From contig VBHP01000005.1 of NCBI GenBank assembly GCA_005881435.1, forward strand, positions 1 to 39,443: a DNA stretch of 39,443 nt. Direction: 5' to 3'. Position numbers and translations under genes: made by a program. Below are positions 23,052 to 28,988 of the stretch, one piece after another (within the stretch, counting starts at the first letter, position 1; each line of letters starts with the position of its first letter). The stretch is from Chloroflexota bacterium. Its GTDB lineage: Bacteria; Chloroflexota; Limnocylindria; P2-11E; CF-107. The notes beneath the pieces are model-generated. The model was not told the origin of the DNA and did no database searches. It was given only the letters and a program-made list of their open reading frames with translations.

Positions 23052-23789
23052 TCATCCCGCCGCCGGCGGTGCCATCGTCTCGAGACTCGCGCTCTCGGGC
23101 TCGGGCACGAAGCGGTAACCCCTTCCCGGCATCGTCTCGATGAAGCGCGGCTCTCTCCAGCTGTCCTGCAACTTGACTCGCAGATCTCGGACATGCCGGT
23201 CGACGACGTTGCTGTCGACCAGGTCGACCGAGCCCCAGAGGTCTTGAATGATCTGATCGCGCGTCAGAGTCTGCGGGGCGTTGGCAGCAAGCAGATACAG
23301 CAACGTGTGCTGGAGTGGGGTGAGGTGGAACCGACGATCGGCGATCCGCACCGTTTGATCAAGGACGTCGATCTCGAGATCGCCGAAGCGGATCCTGGGG
23401 ACGATCGTCGATCGCATGCCATGCGCACGCCGCAGCGCGGCGACGGTGCGCGCGACGATCTCATCCGCGGTGAACGGGACTTCGATGATGTCGTGCGCGC
23501 CTTGATCGTAGGCATTGAGCTTGACCGGGATGTCGCGCCGGTGGGTCATCGCGATGATCGGGAGGGGCCGGGCGCGCGTGCCTGCCTCGACGAGCTGAAT
23601 CGCCTTCGGCTCGCGGTCGTAATCGGCGATAACAAGGTGCGGCTTCCAGGTTTCGACGAGCTTGGTCGCCTCGCGCAGCGAGGACGCGGATTTCACCTCG
23701 TGCTCCAGATGTCTGAGCGTGAACGCGACGAGGTTCGACAGCGGCCGATCCATGAGGAGGACGATCTTGCCCGTCGAGGTTGCGGCCAT
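23052..23789 (-). CDS. OmpR/PhoB-type regulator with atypical receiver (copy 1)
   Basis: A 245-aa protein, ATG start. Residues 1-120 are a receiver-like domain: VLLMDRP in place of the acidic pair, an Asp in HLVIADYDREP, Thr in IIAMTHRR, and VPF (IIEVPFTADEIVAR) where receivers have Lys-Pro-Phe. Residues ~130-230 are a complete winged helix: IRFGDLEIDVLDQTVRIADRRFHLTPLQHTLLYLL, then LWGSVDLVDSNVVDRHVRDLRVKL and TMPGRGYRFVPEP. Loss of the conserved Lys suggests phosphorylation-independent control. It is followed upstream on the same strand by a paralogue. A TAGCCT -10 (23803-23798) ends 8 nt before the ATG. Confidence 0.88.
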   Translation of the reverse strand: MAATSTGKIVLLMDRPLSNLVAFTLRHLEHEVKSASSLREATKLVETWKPHLVIADYDREPKAIQLVEAGTRARPLPIIAMTHRRDIPVKLNAYDQGAHDIIEVPFTADEIVARTVAALRRAHGMRSTIVPRIRFGDLEIDVLDQTVRIADRRFHLTPLQHTLLYLLAANAPQTLTRDQIIQDLWGSVDLVDSNVVDRHVRDLRVKLQDSWREPRFIETMPGRGYRFVPEPESASLETMAPPAAG

Positions 23790-23797
23790 GTAACGGA

Positions 23798-23803
23798 AGG
23801 CTA
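23798..23803 (-). promoter_or_regulatory. Putative -10 box for the copy 1 regulator
   Basis: TAGCCT on the minus strand ends 8 nt before ATG 23789, giving copy 1 its own leaderless promoter separate from copy 2. Confidence 0.42.
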
Positions 23804-23838
23804 GGCGGTCATGGGCTCAATTCATGAGCCGCCTTCAT

Positions 23839-24567
23839 CTACGAGACGGCAACAGGTTCGACGAGGAAGCGATAGCCCTGGCCGGACACCGTACCGATAT
23901 AACGAGGATTCCTCGAATCGTCCTTCAGCTTGACGCGCAGGTTGCCCACGTGGCGGTCGACGATGTTGCTGTCGGCGAAATAGTCGGGACCCCACAGCGA
24001 ATCGAGGATCATTTCTCTCGTCATCACGCGTCCGGGATTTGAAGCGAACAGATACAGGAGGCTCTGTTCGACAGCGGTCAGCTCCAGTCTCGCGTCGCCC
24101 ACATGCACCACCTGATGCAGTAGGTCGACCTCGACGTGGCCGATCCGGATCGTGGGAAAGAACGGCATCTGCTCACCATAACTGCGGCGCATCACCGCGA
24201 GGACCCGTGCGACCAGCTCCTCCGGGCTGAACGGCGCCGTCATGAAGTCGTCCGCTCCACGATCGAACGCGGCGAGCTTTGTTTGCATGTCGCCTCGTCG
24301 CGTCACGACGATCGATGGTGTTCGTGTGCCACCGATCCCGTCATCGGCGATCAGATCGATCGCCTGGCGATCCTCGAGCTCGATGTCGACTACGAGGAGG
24401 TGCGGACTCCAGTCGGTCTTGAGCTGCTCGGCCTCGGCCACGGTGTTCGCTGTCTGCACCAGGTAGGCGCCATGATTCAACGCGAGCTTCATCAGGCGCG
24501 CCATCGGCTCGTCGCCGACCACCAGCACCCGCGTCTCCGCCCGCTGCTTGACCTGGCTTATCGTCAA
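23839..24567 (-). CDS. OmpR/PhoB-type regulator with atypical receiver (copy 2)
   Basis: A 242-aa protein starting at TTG 24567. The receiver part has VLVVGDEP (acidic pair reduced), phospho-acceptor-like Asp in HLLVVDIELED, VVTRRGD, and APF (DFMTAPFSPEELVAR) where the invariant Lys is expected. The winged helix is complete: IRIGHVEVDLLHQVVHVGDARLELTAVEQSLLYLF, LWGPDYFADSNIVDRHVGNLRVKL and GTVSGQGYRFLVEP. It is clearly a tandem paralogue of the gene at 23052-23789, and 49 bp separate them. No histidine kinase is adjacent. Function is unknown beyond DNA binding. Confidence 0.88.
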   Translation of the reverse strand: MTISQVKQRAETRVLVVGDEPMARLMKLALNHGAYLVQTANTVAEAEQLKTDWSPHLLVVDIELEDRQAIDLIADDGIGGTRTPSIVVTRRGDMQTKLAAFDRGADDFMTAPFSPEELVARVLAVMRRSYGEQMPFFPTIRIGHVEVDLLHQVVHVGDARLELTAVEQSLLYLFASNPGRVMTREMILDSLWGPDYFADSNIVDRHVGNLRVKLKDDSRNPRYIGTVSGQGYRFLVEPVAVS

Positions 24568-24675
24568 CCCGGGTCACGCTTTCTAGGGCCCTATCCCATG
24601 GGGGCAGTGTATCCCCCGTAATGACGGGACTTCATTGCTGCCGTGCGGTCGCTGAGGTACGGCTACCGTAGGACT
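24568..24675. promoter_or_regulatory. Divergent control region between the copy 2 regulator and the PNPOx-like gene
   Basis: A 108-bp gap with a small G/C hairpin, GGGGG-CAGTGTAT-CCCCC (about 24601-24618), and TACCGT at 24664-24669 ending 6 nt before GTG 24676. It could be the binding region for the adjacent regulator, but no repeated site is obvious. Confidence 0.35.
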
Positions 24676-25095
24676 GTGGTGTTACGAACGACGGCACTGT
24701 CTGAGCGTGCACGGGCCTTTCTGCTGGAGCCGCGCTTTGCTGTGCTGGGCACCCTGAGACCCGACGGCTCGCCACATCTTACGGTCGTCTGGTACGAATT
24801 GCGTGGCGATGAAATCGTCTTCGACACCACGACGACGCGGGTGAAGGCGCGCAACCTGTCAGCGGATCCGCGCGCCTCGATCCTGATCGGTGACATGTCG
24901 CTCTACGTACGCATCAATGGCCGTGCGCGCGTGACCGCGACCGGGCGCGAGGCGCTCGAAGACATTCGCCGGCTTGCCGTCCGATACGACGGCGCGGAGG
25001 CGGCCGAGCGTCAGGTGCGCGAGGTGTGGTCCAAACAGGAACGCGTTACATACGCCTTGTCGATCGAGCGCATCTACGAGTACGGGCTGGAATGA
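24676..25095 (+). CDS. Pyridoxamine 5'-phosphate oxidase-like (FMN/F420-binding) protein
   Basis: 139 aa from GTG 24676, chosen for the -10 TACCGT 6 nt upstream; GTG 24643 or 24679 are alternatives. The split-barrel flavin fold is visible: ERARAFLLEPRFAVLGTLRPDGSPHLTVVWYELRGDEIVFDTTTTRVKARNL (the usual TTxxxRK-NL phosphate-binding segment reads TTRVKARNL), then RASILI, YVRINGRARVT and a C-terminal IERIYEYG. Family members are F420-dependent reductases/biliverdin reductases or FMN enzymes; which cofactor is used cannot be told. It overlaps the YggX-like gene by ATGA. Confidence 0.82.
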   Translation: MVLRTTALSERARAFLLEPRFAVLGTLRPDGSPHLTVVWYELRGDEIVFDTTTTRVKARNLSADPRASILIGDMSLYVRINGRARVTATGREALEDIRRLAVRYDGAEAAERQVREVWSKQERVTYALSIERIYEYGLE

Positions 25096-25325
25096 CGATC
25101 GTCTGCTCGCGGTGCGGCATGACAAAGGACGGGCTCGAGGCCGCGCCATTGCCGGGGGCGCTCGGCGCACGAGTCTCGCACCACGTCTGCCAGGAGTGCT
25201 GGAACGAGTGGATGCAGACATCGATCCGGACGATCAATCACTACGGCTTGCAGCCGGCGGTGAAGGAGCACCGCGAGAAGATCTTCGAGCTGATGACGGA
25301 ATTTCTGAAGCTGCCGGCGGAATAG
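25092..25325 (+). CDS. YggX-like Fe(II)-trafficking/oxidative-damage protein with four cysteines
   Basis: 77 aa; ATG overlaps the previous stop. The body matches the Fe(2+)-trafficking family: GLEAAPLPGALGARV, then W..W (CWNEWMQTSIRTINHYGL, cf. the W-x-x-W-x-x-x-Q-T-x-L-I-N-E pattern), and EHREKIFELMTEFL. The family usually has one N-terminal cysteine (I-x-C). Here there are two CxxC pairs, Cys5/Cys8 and Cys33/Cys36, which could bind zinc or iron. It is coupled to a flavin-type oxidoreductase, which suits an oxidative stress or iron role, but that is inference. Confidence 0.78.
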   Translation: MTIVCSRCGMTKDGLEAAPLPGALGARVSHHVCQECWNEWMQTSIRTINHYGLQPAVKEHREKIFELMTEFLKLPAE

Positions 25326-25349
25326 AACGACTCGACAGAAACTTATCTG

Positions 25350-25423
25350 TCGGGGTGGGCGGATTTGAACCGCCGACTACCAGTACCCCGAACTGGTGCG
25401 CTACCAGGCTGCGCTACACCCCG
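25350..25423 (-). tRNA. tRNA-Pro (GGG by position)
   Basis: On the minus strand a full cloverleaf folds: acceptor CGGGGTG/CACCCCG (7 bp), D stem GCGC/GCGC with loop AGCCTGGTA, anticodon stem CCAGT/ACTGG with loop TCGGGGT, variable TAGTC, T stem GGCGG/CCGCC with TTCAAAT, discriminator A. Reading a 7-nt loop, positions 34-36 are GGG, giving Pro. C rather than the near-universal U occupies position 33. If the loop were opened to 9 nt the anticodon would read CGG, also Pro. CCA is not encoded. Confidence 0.93.
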
Positions 25424-25438
25424 AATGAAGACGTGACG

Positions 25439-26407
25439 TCAGGAAGTGTAACGCCGCTCGACGTTTTTGAATTGTCGTGGCTTGATGCCCGCCGCCGCGC
25501 GAAGGCCCCGGGCGGTTATGCGAGCGCAGCGATTGCAGCGTCGCCGAATGCGGCCGTCACGTATCTTCAACACATCATACGGGTGTCCGCGTATGCAAAT
25601 CGTCTTATCGCCCCGGGAGCGCGGCTGGGCGTCATATGCCGCAAGCGCCTTCCGTGCCTGCTCCAGTTTGACGATCCCTAGCCATGGGGACGCCAGCAAG
25701 AGCACGCGCTCGACGTTGGCGCGGCCCTCAGCAAGCCATTTGAAATCGTCGGGCTCGCCATGTCTCTCGATGCGCCCGAGTCCATCGAAGGCTCGCTGAA
25801 GCCTTATCAGGACTGCCGCCGGTATGCCTTCAGCGCCATGCTGGCTGGCGGACACTCGGATGCGATACCAGGGCACCAATCGTTTTCGCGAATGCGCACG
25901 CGCCAGGCCAAACCAACCCTCGGCGTCCAGAAATCCTGCCGCCCACGCATGTTCCAGTTCCTCGGCCGCATAGGTCTTGGCAGGGACATCGTGAACGGCA
26001 TGGATCATTGATGGTCGGCGCGATCGGCGCGGTTCGACTCGTCCGCTTTCGTACTGCTCTCGCACAGCGCGCAGCGCGCTGGCCGCCTGCTCCCGCTTGA
26101 CAGGCCCAAGATGGCGCTGCGCCTCTTCGAACATCGAGGCCCGCCACATGTATGTGTCCTCGGCGTTGGGTGGTTCGATACCGCCAAGACCGAGAACTGC
26201 GGCTTGAAAACGGGTAAGCACCACGGGCACACCGGTGTGCCCGGACTGTGGCACGCTGACCTGCAGCTGCCGGTACCCAGGGCGCAACGAATCATTCCGG
26301 GCGATCGTCGTGCCCTCGCCGTCGAAGAAGCCCGCGGCCCAAGCGAGATCCGCGACATCGAAGTGCTTGAGAGGGCATTCCGGGGTTTCGGACAGATGCT
26401 TCGGCAT
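25439..26407 (-). CDS. LAGLIDADG homing-endonuclease-like protein with C-terminal Cys motif
   Basis: A 322-aa protein, ATG start. Two LAGLIDADG-type helices are present: LAWAAGFFDGEG (21-32) and HAWAAGFLDAEG (153-164), each ending with the acidic residue needed for metal binding, so one chain could form the pseudo-dimeric nuclease. The N- and C-halves look like a duplication (both have YRQLQVSVPQ / YRIRVSASQ strands). A C-terminal CIRGHPYDVLKIRDGRIRRRC-type motif with C-x2-C is a zinc-finger-like DNA-binding tail seen with HNH/LAGLIDADG proteins. It is free-standing, not inside another gene, and ends 15 bp before the co-oriented tRNA-Pro. Local base composition is less GC-rich (about 60% by eye), suggesting recent acquisition. 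Confidence 0.85.
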   Translation of the reverse strand: MPKHLSETPECPLKHFDVADLAWAAGFFDGEGTTIARNDSLRPGYRQLQVSVPQSGHTGVPVVLTRFQAAVLGLGGIEPPNAEDTYMWRASMFEEAQRHLGPVKREQAASALRAVREQYESGRVEPRRSRRPSMIHAVHDVPAKTYAAEELEHAWAAGFLDAEGWFGLARAHSRKRLVPWYRIRVSASQHGAEGIPAAVLIRLQRAFDGLGRIERHGEPDDFKWLAEGRANVERVLLLASPWLGIVKLEQARKALAAYDAQPRSRGDKTICIRGHPYDVLKIRDGRIRRRCNRCARITARGLRAAAGIKPRQFKNVERRYTS

Positions 26408-26493
26408 GACGACGCCGCGAGCTTAGAACGTTTGTTCGCTGCTGTCAATCCACAAGCTACAGCGCAGATCGGATCGTCAGGAACAATGTCCCC

Positions 26494-27231
26494 ATGACTT
26501 CTTCGCGCGAGCAGTTCGGCAAAGTCGCGCAGGCGTACGCGAAGAGTTGGGTTCATGCGCGCGGTGCGGATCTCGAGCGACTGGCAGCGCTGGTGCCTGC
26601 ATCCGGCACGCTGCTCGATGTCGGCACCGGAGCCGGCCACACGCTGGCGGCGATCGCATCCAAGTTCGACCGCGCGATCGGCCTCGATCCGACGCCACAG
26701 ATGCTGGCGGCAGCGCGGGGCGTCCTGCGCGAACACGATGTGAGAGCCCACCTCGTGGAGGCGGACGCGGCCGCGCTGCCGCTGGCCGAGCGGTCGGTGG
26801 ACGTCGTGACGTCGCGCGTCGCGGCGCACCACTTTCCGGATCCGTCATCCGCGTTTCGCGAGATCGCTCGCGTGTTGCGTCCAGGCGGGACGCTCTATCT
26901 GATCGACAATTACGCCCCCGAGCAGCTATCGCTCGACTCGTTCATCAACAGTCTGGAGCGATTGCGCGATCCGTCACACATTCGCGCGTATCCATTGAGC
27001 CAATGGCTCGCGCTTCTCGAAGCGGCGGGCTTTCGGACGAGGGTCGATTTCCGTGATCGTGTGCAGCTCGACGTGGAAGACTGGCTCGCCCGGTCTCGGA
27101 CGCCCCCGAATGCCGCAGCCGCGGTGCGTGAACGTCTTCGACGCGCACCATCGGAAGCTCGCGAGGCCTTCGCCATCGAGGCGACGCACTTCTCCACTTA
27201 CCGGGCCGTCATCGTCGCCAACAAGCCGTGA
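26494..27231 (+). CDS. Class I SAM-dependent methyltransferase
   Basis: A 245-aa protein, ATG start. It has the N-terminal REQFGKVAQAYAKSWVHARG typical of UbiE/MenG-like small-molecule methyltransferases, motif I LLDVGTGAGHTL, AIGLDPTPQMLAAAR, motif post-I VEADAAALPLAERSVDVVTSRVAAHHFPDP, and the RVLRPGGTLYLIDN motif. The substrate is unknown. The stop overlaps the DUF488 start by 4 bp (GTGA). The 86-bp gap to the divergent LAGLIDADG gene holds no clear repeat. Confidence 0.88.
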   Translation: MTSSREQFGKVAQAYAKSWVHARGADLERLAALVPASGTLLDVGTGAGHTLAAIASKFDRAIGLDPTPQMLAAARGVLREHDVRAHLVEADAAALPLAERSVDVVTSRVAAHHFPDPSSAFREIARVLRPGGTLYLIDNYAPEQLSLDSFINSLERLRDPSHIRAYPLSQWLALLEAAGFRTRVDFRDRVQLDVEDWLARSRTPPNAAAAVRERLRRAPSEAREAFAIEATHFSTYRAVIVANKP

Positions 27232-27764
27232 GCGGGCGGATCTATTCGGTCGGCCACGGCGCGCGCTCGATCGACGAGTTCCTGGCGACGTTGCAGGGAG
27301 TGGGGATCACTGCGCTCGTCGATATCCGGACCGCGCCTGGATCCCGTAAGCATCCGCAGTTCGGCAGGGACGCGCTGGCGAAATCGCTCGAAGCCGTCGG
27401 GATTCGATACCTGCACCTGAAGGGCCTCGGCGGATTCCGTCGCGCGGTGGCTGACTCGCCGAACGTTGCACTGCGCTCTCCCGCGTTCCGCGGCTACGCC
27501 GACCACATGGGCACGGAGGAATTCGCCCGTGCGTATGGCGAGCTCGTCGCCATCGCCGACGCCGAGACCACGGCGTACATGTGCGCCGAGACGCTCTGGT
27601 GGCGGTGTCATCGCCGGATCCTCTCCGACCGGCTCGCAGCGGACGGCTGGGAGGTGCTCCATCTGCTAAGGCCCGGTGAGACACGGCCGCACCGGCCGAG
27701 CCCCGAGGCCCGGCTTGCGGACGGCCGGCTGGTCTACGACGGCGCCGCCCCTCGCTTGCTCTAG
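27228..27764 (+). CDS. DUF488-family protein
   Basis: A 178-aa protein, GTG overlapping the methyltransferase stop. It has the DUF488 pattern: IYSVGHGARSIDEFLATL, LVDIRTAPGSRKHPQF, YLHLKGLGGFRR, FRGYADHMGTEEF and the Cys-containing CAETLWWRCHRRIL followed by L-H-L-L near the end. The invariant Cys/His residues hint at an enzyme, but no function is established for the family that I can state with certainty. It is co-transcribed with the upstream methyltransferase. Confidence 0.88.
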   Translation: MSGRIYSVGHGARSIDEFLATLQGVGITALVDIRTAPGSRKHPQFGRDALAKSLEAVGIRYLHLKGLGGFRRAVADSPNVALRSPAFRGYADHMGTEEFARAYGELVAIADAETTAYMCAETLWWRCHRRILSDRLAADGWEVLHLLRPGETRPHRPSPEARLADGRLVYDGAAPRLL

Positions 27765-27856
27765 TCGCGAGCACTCTTGACAAACTGCTGGCTCTGCAGC
27801 GAAAGTACACTTCCGTATGGTTCTGCTGTCAAAGCAGCCAGTGCAGTAGGCGCAGT

Positions 27857-28093
27857 GTGCCAGCCACGAATGATGACGAGTACCTGACCACGGAAGAAGT
27901 GGCGCAGCGCCTGCGCGTTCACCCCACGACCATCTTGCGCCGGCTCGGCGCGATGGACGACCCAGACCCGGAACGGATCCCCGCCGTTCGGGTCGGTCGA
28001 ATCTGGCGCATCCCGAGGCGCGAGTTCGAGGAATGGCTGATCCGGTCCACCCGCGGAGCGAGCTCCGCGGGCCGGCAGCGCCGACTGTTCTGA
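27857..28093 (+). CDS. Excisionase-family (MerR-like) helix-turn-helix protein
   Basis: A 78-aa protein, GTG start. A compact HTH_17-type domain fills it: YLTTEEVAQRLRVHPTTILRRLG, then VRVGRIWRIPRREFEEWL, with the wing and last helix of the BldC/excisionase fold. There is no phage integrase nearby, so it is more likely a chromosomal BldC-like regulator than a true excisionase. It is 39 bp upstream of a 13-codon lysine-rich gene, an order like mycobacterial Rv0500A (HTH) and Rv0500B (small basic ribosomal protein bS22). A TTGACA at 27775-27780 lies upstream, without a well-spaced -10. Confidence 0.8.
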   Translation: MPATNDDEYLTTEEVAQRLRVHPTTILRRLGAMDDPDPERIPAVRVGRIWRIPRREFEEWLIRSTRGASSAGRQRRLF

Positions 28094-28132
28094 TTGGCCC
28101 CGGGTGCGTATCAAGGAGGGAGGTGATCACAG

Positions 28133-28174
28133 GTGGCAGCGAAGAAAAAGAAGTCCAAGTCGAAGAAGAAGTAG
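28133..28174 (+). CDS. 13-residue lysine-rich peptide (MAAKKKKSKSKKK)
   Basis: GTG 28133 opens a 13-codon frame ending TAG, eight of the residues Lys. Upstream, AAGGAGGGAGGTGATCA (28113-28129) holds the anti-16S consensus GGAGGTGATC, 9 nt (from GGAGG) before the GTG; this is the strongest ribosome binding site in the window. A GC-rich hairpin follows 20 nt after the stop. Position behind an excisionase-type HTH gene matches the arrangement of the basic ribosomal protein bS22 (AURKAIP1/COX24 type) in mycobacteria, but the peptide is far shorter than the ~33-aa bS22 and shares only its basic composition. It could be a ribosome- or nucleoid-associated peptide. Chance is unlikely given the ribosome binding site, but expression is unproven. 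Confidence 0.6.
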   Translation: MAAKKKKSKSKKK

Positions 28175-28194
28175 TTCGACTTGAGAGGTGGAGA

Positions 28195-28216
28195 GGCGCC
28201 GTGGGCGGACGGCGCT
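28195..28216. terminator. GC-rich hairpin between convergent units
   Basis: GGCGCCGT-GGGCGG-ACGGCGCT folds to an 8-bp stem (one G-U pair) with a 6-nt loop, 20 nt after the lysine-rich peptide gene and 14 bp before the end of the convergent small gene. There is no U tract, so it is a hairpin likely to end transcription with other factors, or simply separates the two units. Confidence 0.45.
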
Positions 28217-28229
28217 CCCCTCGGCGGAG

Positions 28230-28430
28230 CTAGGCGAACTCCACCAAGACGAGGTCACCTCGCGGGCAGCGCACGAGCGCGGCATACGGTGGATCCGGGG
28301 GAATGTCCCAATACTCGCGGATCGCGTTTCGCGGTCCGATCGCCTCACCGCAGATCGGACACTTCACGCGATAGTTGATCCAATCGCGACGGTCGGCCTT
28401 GATCCGGCGTGCATCCTTCGCGGCGATCAT
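28230..28430 (-). CDS. Small zinc-ribbon-like protein of unknown function
   Basis: 66 aa from ATG 28430. A basic N-terminus (DARRIKADRRDW) precedes YRVKCPICGEAIGPRNAI, a CxxC knuckle, and a later single Cys in LVRCPRGDLVLVEFA, so a C-x2-C...C metal site is possible. I do not recognise the family. It is divergent from the peroxiredoxin gene with only 30 bp between start codons. TATCCT (28445-28440, minus strand) ends 9 nt before the ATG, next to the peroxiredoxin -10 box. Confidence 0.6.
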   Translation of the reverse strand: MIAAKDARRIKADRRDWINYRVKCPICGEAIGPRNAIREYWDIPPDPPYAALVRCPRGDLVLVEFA

Positions 28431-28439
28431 CGAACCGGC

Positions 28440-28449
28440 AGGATATCGT
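28440..28449. promoter_or_regulatory. Overlapping divergent -10 boxes (GATATC core)
   Basis: AGGATATCGT gives TATCGT on the plus strand (ends 11 nt before the peroxiredoxin ATG) and TATCCT on the minus strand (ends 9 nt before ATG 28430). The two promoters share bases, so expression of the two genes may be mutually exclusive or co-regulated. Confidence 0.45.
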
Positions 28450-28460
28450 CTCTTTAGCGA

Positions 28461-28988
28461 ATGACCCCATCTCCTCCGCCTGTTCCACCGAAAGGACGCT
28501 CGAGCGTCGGCACGGAGACGCCGACGTTGCGTGTGGGAATGCCCGCTCCGGACTTCGATCTCCCGGCCCACGACGGCACGCGCGTCTCCCTCTCGCAGCT
28601 GCGCGGTAAGCGCGTGGTCCTCGCGTTCATGGTCCACGCCTTCACCGCCACCTGAAGCGCGCAAGCGCCGTCGCTGAGCGGTGAGGTGGACCGCTTCGCG
28701 AAGGCCAACGCCCAGGTCGTGGGCATCACCTGCGATCCGGTCGCGTCGCTCGCGGCATGGGCCAAACAGCTGGGCGGGATCGCTTTTCCCCTGGCCTCCG
28801 ACTTCTGGCCGCACGGCGCGGTGTCGCGTGGCTACGGCGTGTTCAACGAACAGCGCGGACGGAGCGAGCGGGCGATCTTCGTCATCGATGCGGCCGGCAT
28901 CGTCCGCTACATCGATCTGCATCAACTGCGCGAGGTGCCCGACGAGACACAGGTCCTCGAGCAGCTCGACCAGATGCCCCGCGAATAG
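28461..28988 (+). CDS. ahpE: AhpE-family peroxiredoxin with in-frame UGA at the peroxidatic position (candidate selenoprotein)
   Basis: Reading through TGA 28653-28655 gives 175 residues with position 65 encoded by UGA. The fold is continuous on both sides: [44 protein letters not shown], then [25 protein letters not shown] and the active-site Arg137 in [19 protein letters not shown]. The second half closely matches Mycobacterium tuberculosis AhpE ([19 protein letters not shown]), whose peroxidatic Cys45 lies in AFTGICQGE, aligned with AFTATUSAQ. The T-x-x-U spacing equals the T-x-x-C of peroxiredoxins. TGA ends many other genes here, so it is not generally reassigned. A SECIS-like hairpin follows. 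It would reduce peroxides using Sec; Cys91 is a possible resolving residue. Alternatives are a point mutation or sequencing error at a TGC codon. Confidence 0.85.
28676..28696 (+). promoter_or_regulatory. Candidate bacterial SECIS hairpin
   Basis: GAGCGGT-GAGGTGG-ACCGCTT forms a 7-bp stem (last pair G-U) with a 7-nt apical loop containing GG-U. The loop guanines are about 30 nt after the UGA, within the spacing known for bacterial SECIS elements, which lie in the coding region just 3' of UGA and present G/U in the loop to SelB. A weaker alternative stem CGCCG/CGGTG overlaps it. Confidence 0.65.

Noticed and set aside
25432-25441. TGACGTCA near the tRNA as a third copy of the TGACG-N3-CGTCA operator
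   Set aside because: It lacks the 3-nt centre, sits downstream of the LAGLIDADG gene, and is too short to distinguish from chance.
25424-26407. LAGLIDADG gene as an island integrated into tRNA-Pro
   Set aside because: The gene lies on the 5' side of the tRNA, there is no integrase, and no copy of the tRNA 3' end is seen as an attachment repeat.
27775-27805. TTGACA as a -35 box of a sigma-70 promoter for the HTH gene
   Set aside because: The nearest -10-like sequence, TACACT, is 23 bp away, beyond the usual 16-19 bp spacing.
27857-28093. HTH gene as a phage excisionase
   Set aside because: No integrase or other phage gene is near, and the context resembles the chromosomal Rv0500A-type regulator.
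28653-28655. UGA in the peroxiredoxin gene as evidence for a changed genetic code
   Set aside because: TGA ends many intact genes here, often in ATGA/GTGA overlaps with the next start, so it is a normal stop codon in this genome.
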